From NCBI GenBank assembly GCA_031268055.1, contig JAIRXY010000045.1:1-10939 (forward strand): 10,939 bases of DNA. The letters run 5' to 3'. The translations under genes were made by a program, and so were the position numbers. Of the stretch, positions 6,648 to 10,939 are shown piece after piece; the stretch's first letter is position 1; every line of letters begins with the position of its first letter. The DNA is from Prevotellaceae bacterium (GTDB taxonomy: Bacteria; Bacteroidota; Bacteroidia; Bacteroidales; UBA932). The notes under the pieces are model-generated. The model had not been told where the DNA came from. It did no database searches and saw only the letters and a list, made by a program, of their open reading frames with translations.

Positions 6648-7652
6648 TCAGCTTAATGGTAGATAAACGCTAAAAAGCTTCCCGTCGCTTTCCACCCTGA
6701 TTTGCCTGTTCATCAGCAGGGCAAAGCGGTTTTCTAAATTTTTCAGTCCCGTGCCGTTGGTTGCGGGGGGCGTGAGCTTCGGGAATACTGGGTTGGAAAT
6801 CTCCAGCTCGCAGTTTTTGTTCAGCCGAATGCTTGCCTCCATCCTGTGCTGGCTGTCTATGATGTTGTGCTCCACTACGTTATCAATCAGCGGGAGCAGC
6901 GAGAGGACGGGAATCCGCAAGCCCCTCTTCTCGTTGGGGACTTCGATGTTGAATACTAACTTATTGGCAAAGCGCACCTCTATTGTGTAGCGCAGCGCCT
7001 CCACAAAGGCCAGCTCCTCCTCTAAGGTGACCAACCCTTTCTTTTCGCTTTGCAGAATATAGCGGAACACGTCCGACAGCTTGCTGATGAATACCTGTAT
7101 GTCCTTATCCTGCCTCCGAATCAAGGCCGAGATGCTGTTGAGCGAGTTGAAGAAAAAGTGCGGGTTTATTTGGTTGGTCAGGGCGTCGCAGCGGCTTTGC
7201 AGGTTTTCAATCTTTAGCTGCTCAATCTCCTGCTCCTTCTTTCGCTGCTCAACGTACATGGCGGTGACGTGCCCGATAAAGACGCAAACAACCCCCACCA
7301 CAAAGAACTGAAAGAGCAGCAGCCCTCCAAAGCAATCCGACTTTTTGTATATGAGCAGCGAAATAACAACATACAGCAGGTAGGCAACGCCCGTCAGCAG
7401 GAAAGAGCGTATAGCCCGCCTGGTAAAGGTGCTTGCCGTAATCTTCGTCAGGTTAACGTGCACCAGAAACATAATGAAAGTAAAAAAGAAAAAATACCGG
7501 AAAGCAAAGAACATAAAGTACGCTCCCTGCTCGGAGCTGTGAATAGCTTCGACCTCCCACGGCAGACGAGCGATGTTCGGGTAAATAACAAAGATGGCTC
7601 CGAGCAGGCTGGCTAACAAATTCTTAGGGACATTGTATTGGTGTATTTTCAT
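6648..7652 (-). CDS. LytS/YehU-type sensor histidine kinase
   Basis: This 334-residue inner-membrane kinase is the partner of the LytTR regulator that starts six bases after its stop. Four hydrophobic segments (about residues 11-27, 47-66, 84-102 and 110-131) make the sensor; there is no large periplasmic domain. A short coiled segment rich in E, K and Q (about 135-152) leads to the phosphoacceptor motif QINPHFFFNSLNSISALI with H165 (His_kinase family). The ATP-binding part has an N-box LIDNVVEHN (255-263) and a G-box NGTGLKNLENRF (299-310). The N-box has Asp where Glu is usual and lacks the usual Gly after His, so activity may be altered, though Asn258 is kept. Relatives sense membrane-associated or extracellular signals; the ligand here is unknown. 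The start at 7650-7652 is preceded by no clear Shine-Dalgarno sequence, as is common in this phylum. Confidence 0.93.
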   Translation of the reverse strand: MKIHQYNVPKNLLASLLGAIFVIYPNIARLPWEVEAIHSSEQGAYFMFFAFRYFFFFTFIMFLVHVNLTKITASTFTRRAIRSFLLTGVAYLLYVVISLLIYKKSDCFGGLLLFQFFVVGVVCVFIGHVTAMYVEQRKKEQEIEQLKIENLQSRCDALTNQINPHFFFNSLNSISALIRRQDKDIQVFISKLSDVFRYILQSEKKGLVTLEEELAFVEALRYTIEVRFANKLVFNIEVPNEKRGLRIPVLSLLPLIDNVVEHNIIDSQHRMEASIRLNKNCELEISNPVFPKLTPPATNGTGLKNLENRFALLMNRQIRVESDGKLFSVYLPLS

Positions 7653-7675
7653 GAGGTAACGTTTGCTTAGTTATG

Positions 7676-7706
7676 CGAAATTAAGCAATTATGCGTAATT
7701 CCCAAA
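7676..7706 (-). promoter_or_regulatory. Predicted promoter of the kinase-regulator operon
   Basis: On the minus strand, TTTG (7706-7703) and TAATTTCG (7683-7676) are separated by 19 bp, the preferred spacing. The -7 box differs from TAnnTTTG at one base. It lies 23 bases before the kinase ATG, so the leader would be short. TTATGCG occurs twice on the plus strand (7671-7677 and 7689-7695), 18 bases apart and overlapping this promoter; it may be an operator or chance. Confidence 0.5.
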
Positions 7707-7814
7707 AAGTCACCTCTATTACGAAAAAAAGTATCTCAAAAGCGAAAAATACGGGTTATTGATTTTTTTTAATTACGAATGAAACCCTCTCGCTGCTAAT
7801 TGTCTAAACTCTCG

Positions 7815-7834
7815 CCGTAAGCTGAAGCATACGG
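7815..7834. repeat. Imperfect 20-bp palindrome between the barrel gene and the kinase operon
   Basis: CCGTA-a-GCT-ga-AGC-a-TACGG (7815-7834) folds on itself with one A·A mismatch. It lies in the 272-base gap 7653-7924, downstream of the barrel gene and upstream of the kinase. No poly-T tract follows on the minus strand, so it is at best a weak terminator or a protein site. A second inverted repeat, ACATCCC/GGGATGT (7869-7875, 7891-7897), lies closer to the barrel gene stop and also lacks a T tract on that strand. The rest of the gap shows no gene. Confidence 0.4.
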
Positions 7835-7924
7835 TTAATTAAAGCGCCTATCCTGTGAGACTTGCTGGACATCCCGCTGCTCGGCGAAATGGGATGTGAA
7901 ACATTGATGCTGATGTTTTTTTAT

Positions 7925-9010
7925 TTATCTTCCTCCAAGTCGTTGCGCAATAGTTTGCCGGTTGTGCCGCTTGGCGTCAACTTTTTGCCCGCTGTCGAGG
8001 CTAATGTTGAGGGTGAAGGTTTGCTGGTGGGAGAGAATCCTCGCAGCAGCGTGCATTGACCACGTGAAGCGCGCCTGCACCCTGCGGGTATCGAAAAACT
8101 GTATGTAGAAGTCGCTGCGGTTGTAGAACGTGTTTTGGTAGAACGGGTCGCCCCAGTAAAGATGCTCGGCGCTGTATTTTTCGTAGAGCGGCAGCTGGTT
8201 TTCGCCAACGTACAGGGTGTTTTTCAGGCCAATACCAAATTTTTCTATCTGCGCTTCGCTAATAAAGCCCGTGGAAAACCGGTAGCCATCGTCAACGCTA
8301 CGCTCGCGCGAGTACGAGGCCAGCACGCCAACGTTGATGTTGAGCGAATCCAGCAAAAATCCGGCGGGGAAGCTAATTCCCAGGCAGGGGCGCGCCATGC
8401 CGTTGTCCACAATGTGCTGGGGAGTGCTGCCGGCAACGGTGGCAAAGTGGTGCATGTAGCTTTGCACGGCCGCATACGCCCTTTTGAGCTGATACCTTCC
8501 GGCAATACCCACCAAAAATGCTTCGCGCTGCGTTTCGGTTTGGTGGCCTGCCCAGTCTAACCAAATGTCCGTGTGCCACCGGTCGCCGAATATTCTCCAA
8601 AATATGTTGGCGGAGTTCAGCCGCAGGTTGGTGATGGAGTCGTAAAAGAGGGCGTTGGGGTAGTCGGCAAGCAGGTGGCGCGCGGGGAAAGCGCCCACGT
8701 AGAGCTCAAAGGGCTTGCTGTGGTAGTGGTAGTAGGCAATATACTCTACCTGATCTACACCCTTGTCGGCGCTGCCAAAGTAGCGCTGTAGCCCAACGCC
8801 CGCGCGCAGGTGGTGCACGCTGTCGAAGCGCAAGCCGACTTCGGGAGCAAGCCATGCGCCGAGGATGCTCTGCGGTATTTGCCGCTGCTCCGGCTTGTAC
8901 TCGCGGTTGTCGGCAAAGGAAAAGAAAGTAGCGCCCCACTCGGGCTGCACCCTCTGCGCGGCGCAAAGGTTGGCGATGGTCAGCAGGAGCGCTAAATTGA
9001 AAATTTTCAT
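7925..9010 (-). CDS. Predicted outer-membrane beta-barrel protein of unknown function
   Basis: This 361-residue protein begins with a signal peptide (MKIFNLALLLTIANLCAA, predicted cut after residue 18; the Cys at 16 is not in a lipobox). The rest is a series of short amphipathic strands rich in aromatic residues and glycine, for example LRAGVGLQRYFG, PFELYVGAFPA, AFLVGIAGRYQLK, INVGVLASYSRE, FGIGLKNTLYVG and FYIQFFDTRRVQARFTW, the pattern of a bacterial outer-membrane barrel. I recognise no specific family. The last strand-like segment, QTFTLNISLD, is followed by a basic tail of about 20 residues with no C-terminal aromatic residue, which is unusual for a classical barrel end. It has its own promoter divergent from pyruvate kinase and is not close enough to the kinase operon to infer co-transcription. 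Confidence is good for a real secreted gene, moderate for the barrel fold. Confidence 0.75.
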   Translation of the reverse strand: MKIFNLALLLTIANLCAAQRVQPEWGATFFSFADNREYKPEQRQIPQSILGAWLAPEVGLRFDSVHHLRAGVGLQRYFGSADKGVDQVEYIAYYHYHSKPFELYVGAFPARHLLADYPNALFYDSITNLRLNSANIFWRIFGDRWHTDIWLDWAGHQTETQREAFLVGIAGRYQLKRAYAAVQSYMHHFATVAGSTPQHIVDNGMARPCLGISFPAGFLLDSLNINVGVLASYSRERSVDDGYRFSTGFISEAQIEKFGIGLKNTLYVGENQLPLYEKYSAEHLYWGDPFYQNTFYNRSDFYIQFFDTRRVQARFTWSMHAAARILSHQQTFTLNISLDSGQKVDAKRHNRQTIAQRLGGR

Positions 9011-9068
9011 AATTCAAAGATTCAAAGATTTCAGATAAGGAAACATTCCAAATTGTCACTTTGCCATG

Positions 9069-9100
9069 CAAAAGTACAGTTTTTTTTGTTATTTTTGCAA
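9069..9100 (-). promoter_or_regulatory. Bacteroidota-type promoter of the barrel gene
   Basis: On the minus strand, TACTTTTG (9076-9069) is an exact TAnnTTTG -7 element, with TTG (9100-9098) 21 bp upstream. The leader would be about 55 bases and contains a tandem ATTCAAAG duplication (plus strand 9012-9027). The -33 element abuts the -7 element of the opposing pyruvate kinase promoter. Confidence 0.6.
9090..9097 (+). promoter_or_regulatory. Predicted -7 element of the pyruvate kinase promoter
   Basis: TATTTTTG exactly matches TAnnTTTG. No good TTTG lies at the expected distance upstream (the nearest, 9060-9063, is 26 bp away), so it may be weak or activator-dependent. The resulting leader would be about 120 bases. 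Confidence 0.45.
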
Positions 9101-9160
9101 GCTAAATAAAAAGTGGGGGGAATGGAGACATTCTCTTACACCCAAGCAAATAACAAACAG

Positions 9161-9214
9161 CCGGCAATAGCCGCTGATAGCTACTAATCCTCAACAGCCA
9201 ATTTGCCGGAGGAA
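9161..9214 (+). promoter_or_regulatory. Structured pyruvate kinase leader overlapping the ribosome-binding site
   Basis: CCGGCAA (9161-9167) is exactly complementary to TTGCCGG (9203-9209), closing a 35-base loop. The right arm includes the first two bases of the strong Shine-Dalgarno sequence GGAGGAA (9208-9214). An alternative pairing, TCCTC (9188-9192) with GAGGA (9209-9213), would cover the Shine-Dalgarno core more fully; the two cannot form as simple nested helices. This could tune translation. No known riboswitch class was recognised. Confidence 0.4.
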
Positions 9215-9226
9215 TAAAATATTTTG

Positions 9227-10684
9227 ATGAAGTTAGCATTACAAAAAAAGACCAAAATAGTTGCCACTATATCCGACCACAAGTGCGATGTGGAATTTTT
9301 GCAGGATCTCTACGAAACGGGAATGAACGTTGTGCGTATCAACACCGCGCACCAAACGCCCGAAAGGTCGATGAAGATTGTAGAGAATGTGCGCAAGGTA
9401 TCCACAAAAATAGCCCTCTTGGTCGACACCAAAGGCCCCGAAATCCGCACAACGGCGATGGTAGACGATGCCGGCTTTGAGGTCGCAACGGGCGATACCG
9501 TCAGGATGTCGGGCAACCCCGACGCCCTGTCGCACCGCGAGGCGCTGTACGTAAGCTACGCCGGATTTGTGGGCGACGTGCCGCTTGGCGCTTCCGTGCT
9601 CATCGACGACGGCGACGTGCAGCTGACGGTAGTGGACAAAAATTCGGATTTCCTGCTCTGCGAAGCCCAAAACAGCGGAACGCTCAAGGGGCGCAAAACC
9701 GTCAACATCCCCGGCGTACCAATACACCTGCCGTCGCTCAGCAGCAGAGACGTGGAGTACATAGGCTGGGCGATGGACAACAACATCGACTTCATTGCCC
9801 ACTCCTTTGTCCGCACAAAGGAGGATGTGCTGGCGGTGCAAAAGGTACTGGACGAGCGCAGAAGCCGCATTAAAATTATTGCAAAAATCGAAAACCGGCA
9901 GGGCGTGGAGAATATCGACGAAATTTTGGACTGCTCCTACGGCATCATGGTGGCGCGCGGCGACTTGGGCGTAGAGGTGGAGTTTGAGGAAATTCCGGGG
10001 ATTCAAAAAATGCTCATAGAAAAATGTCAGGCGTGCGGAAAGCCCGTGATTATTGCCACGCAGATGCTGCACAGCATGATAATGCACCCCCGCCCCACCC
10101 GCGCCGAAATAACCGACGTGGCCAACGCCATCTACCAGCGCACCGACGCTATTATGCTGAGCGGAGAAACGGCCAACGGAGCCTACCCCGTGGAGGCGGT
10201 GCGCACCATGAGCAAAATTGCCATTGCGGTGGAAAAAAACTTGCAGCCCTACGAGCGTCAGCCCAACGTGGGCATACAGGACAAAGTAGCCATTGTGCTC
10301 GCCAAATCTGCTGTACAGGCAAGCCGCGAGCTGCCCATCCGCGCCCTCGTGACCGACACCTACTCCGGCCGCGTGCCGCGCTATCTGGCGGCGTTTCGCG
10401 GCAACATTCCCGTGTTTGCGCTTTGCTACCTCGACGCCCTCACGCGGGAGCTGTCGCTGTCGTACGGCGTGTACTGCTACCCCGCAACGCCAATCAAGAA
10501 CAACGACGAATTTTTGCGCTACGCCATGCGCTTCCTGCGCGACCAGGGCTGCATTAGCAGCGGAGACATGGTAGCAGTCATGGCGGGTAACTACTACTCC
10601 AAGGGCGCTACCACCTACTTAGAAATCGGCGTTGTGCAAAACCTGATAAGCGAGCTGAATCAGGAAGCTTACTATGCGTCATAA
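9227..10684 (+). CDS. pyk: Pyruvate kinase
   Basis: This 485-residue cytoplasmic glycolytic enzyme transfers phosphate from phosphoenolpyruvate to ADP, giving pyruvate and ATP. Visible motifs are KTKIVATIS (8-16), GMNVVRINTAH (32-42, R37 and N39), LVDTKGPEIRTT (65-76, D67, K69, E72), the catalytic K220 in IIAKIENRQG with metal ligand E222, MVARGDLGVE (241-250, D246), IATQMLHSM (276-284, catalytic T278), PRPTRAEITDVANAI and MLSGETANGAYPVEAV. A small B domain (about 75-170) and C-terminal domain (about 345-485) complete the usual length. The N-F-S-H motif is N-T-A-H here, losing the usual Ser that helps bind K+. E72 is the residue type linked to K+ dependence. The ATG at 9227 is preferred; TTG at 9224, in frame and closer to the GGAGGAA ribosome-binding site, is an alternative that would add one residue. 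The downstream TPR gene overlaps its end. Confidence 0.97.
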   Translation: MKLALQKKTKIVATISDHKCDVEFLQDLYETGMNVVRINTAHQTPERSMKIVENVRKVSTKIALLVDTKGPEIRTTAMVDDAGFEVATGDTVRMSGNPDALSHREALYVSYAGFVGDVPLGASVLIDDGDVQLTVVDKNSDFLLCEAQNSGTLKGRKTVNIPGVPIHLPSLSSRDVEYIGWAMDNNIDFIAHSFVRTKEDVLAVQKVLDERRSRIKIIAKIENRQGVENIDEILDCSYGIMVARGDLGVEVEFEEIPGIQKMLIEKCQACGKPVIIATQMLHSMIMHPRPTRAEITDVANAIYQRTDAIMLSGETANGAYPVEAVRTMSKIAIAVEKNLQPYERQPNVGIQDKVAIVLAKSAVQASRELPIRALVTDTYSGRVPRYLAAFRGNIPVFALCYLDALTRELSLSYGVYCYPATPIKNNDEFLRYAMRFLRDQGCISSGDMVAVMAGNYYSKGATTYLEIGVVQNLISELNQEAYYAS

Positions 10685-10939
10685 CCTCCTGCTGATAGTG
10701 GCCTTAGCGCTTGCGCCAACGGCAAGCCCCGCGCAACCCGACAGCGAGCTGGCGGACAACGATGACGACATCACCGTTGAGGCGCTGCAAGCGCTTAAGT
10801 ACGACCGTTGTCAGGATGCGCTGAACATGCTTCTGGAGGAGGAGCGCAGCGCAGACACGCTCAGCCGGATTCACCGCCGCCTCAAAGCCGAAGCCTTCAT
10901 CTGCCTTGGCTCCTACGAAAATGCTCTTGCCATTTACAG
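10674..10939 (+). CDS. Secreted TPR-like protein, partial (C-terminus beyond right edge)
   Basis: An open frame of 88 codons runs to the right edge from an ATG inside the last codons of pyruvate kinase (11-base overlap). AGGAAG (10662-10667) lies six bases before it, a good ribosome-binding site. The protein starts MRHNLLLIVALALAPTASPA, a signal peptide with cut near residue 20, then an acidic stretch (DSELADNDDD). Helical sequence follows, resembling tetratricopeptide repeats: ALKYDRCQDALNMLLEEE and AEAFICLGSYENALAIYQ, with the typical A-x-x-x-LG-x-Y-x-x-A-L-x-x-Y spacing. TPR proteins mediate protein contacts in the periplasm or on the cell surface. The overlap suggests translational coupling to pyruvate kinase, although a functional link is not evident. 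Confidence is high that it is a gene, moderate for the fold. Confidence 0.8.
   Translation, partial: MRHNLLLIVALALAPTASPAQPDSELADNDDDITVEALQALKYDRCQDALNMLLEEERSADTLSRIHRRLKAEAFICLGSYENALAIY

Noticed and set aside
5892..7659. TCATGAGGTAA occurs at both ends of the kinase-regulator operon (5892-5902 and 7649-7659), like a target-site duplication
   Set aside because: Repeats of 11 bases are expected several times by chance in 11 kb, and both copies lie within or beside coding ends with no transposase or terminal inverted repeats.
7869..7922. ACATCCC/GGGATGT hairpin followed by a T tract near 7915-7922, resembling a plus-strand terminator
   Set aside because: No plus-strand gene lies upstream, the hairpin is separated from the T tract by about 17 bases, and the minus-strand barrel gene would not read it in that orientation.
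9239..10087. Minus-strand open frame (282 codons) opposite pyruvate kinase
   Set aside because: Antisense shadow of a clear pyruvate kinase; no signal peptide, domain or promoter.

Overview
The window looks like a chromosomal segment from a member of the Bacteroidota, most likely Bacteroidales. Four things support this. Several intergenic regions carry the phylum's promoter form (TTG/TTTG near -33 and TAnnTTTG near -7). Shine-Dalgarno sequences are weak or absent before most genes. The pyruvate kinase has the divergent RINTAH form of its N-terminal motif, which I recall from Bacteroides enzymes. There is also a LytS-type kinase / LytTR regulator pair. No rRNA, tRNA, CRISPR array, transposase or phage gene was seen.

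Layout. 1-521 (minus) is the 5' part of a membrane-anchored PQQ-like beta-propeller protein that runs off the left edge. 522-848 is an AT-rich gene-free stretch with short iterated motifs. 849-3266 (minus) is an 805-residue fused nuclease/N6-adenine methyltransferase of type IIG restriction enzyme form, visibly AT-richer than its neighbours, with a perfect 40-bp palindrome inside the coding sequence. 3348-4559 and 4574-5788 (minus) are tandem paralogous secreted PQQ-like beta-propeller genes. The upstream copy is interrupted by one in-frame TAG but otherwise intact. Their last 89 bp are almost identical, although the rest of the genes has diverged strongly. 5892-6641 and 6648-7652 (minus) are a LytTR response regulator and its four-helix LytS/YehU-type histidine kinase. 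7925-9010 (minus) is a predicted outer-membrane beta-barrel of unknown function. A compact divergent promoter region (about 9060-9226) separates it from pyruvate kinase (9227-10684, plus). Pyruvate kinase overlaps the start of a secreted TPR-like protein (10674 onward) that runs off the right edge.

How the genes may work together. The kinase/regulator operon lies just upstream of the tandem propeller genes. A perfect 15-bp direct repeat with 21-bp period, the spacing used by LytTR regulators, sits in the leader of the first propeller gene. A cell-surface signalling module controlling secreted propeller proteins is therefore a reasonable inference but is not shown. The type IIG enzyme appears to be an insertion into a propeller-protein locus. 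Pyruvate kinase and the TPR gene look like ordinary chromosomal genes, probably translationally coupled.

The most unusual observations are the perfect palindrome inside the restriction enzyme gene, the nonsense-interrupted but conserved propeller paralog with its near-identical 3' segment, and the phased direct repeat beside the LytTR operon. I did not find convincing evidence of a wholly new defence or mobile system.
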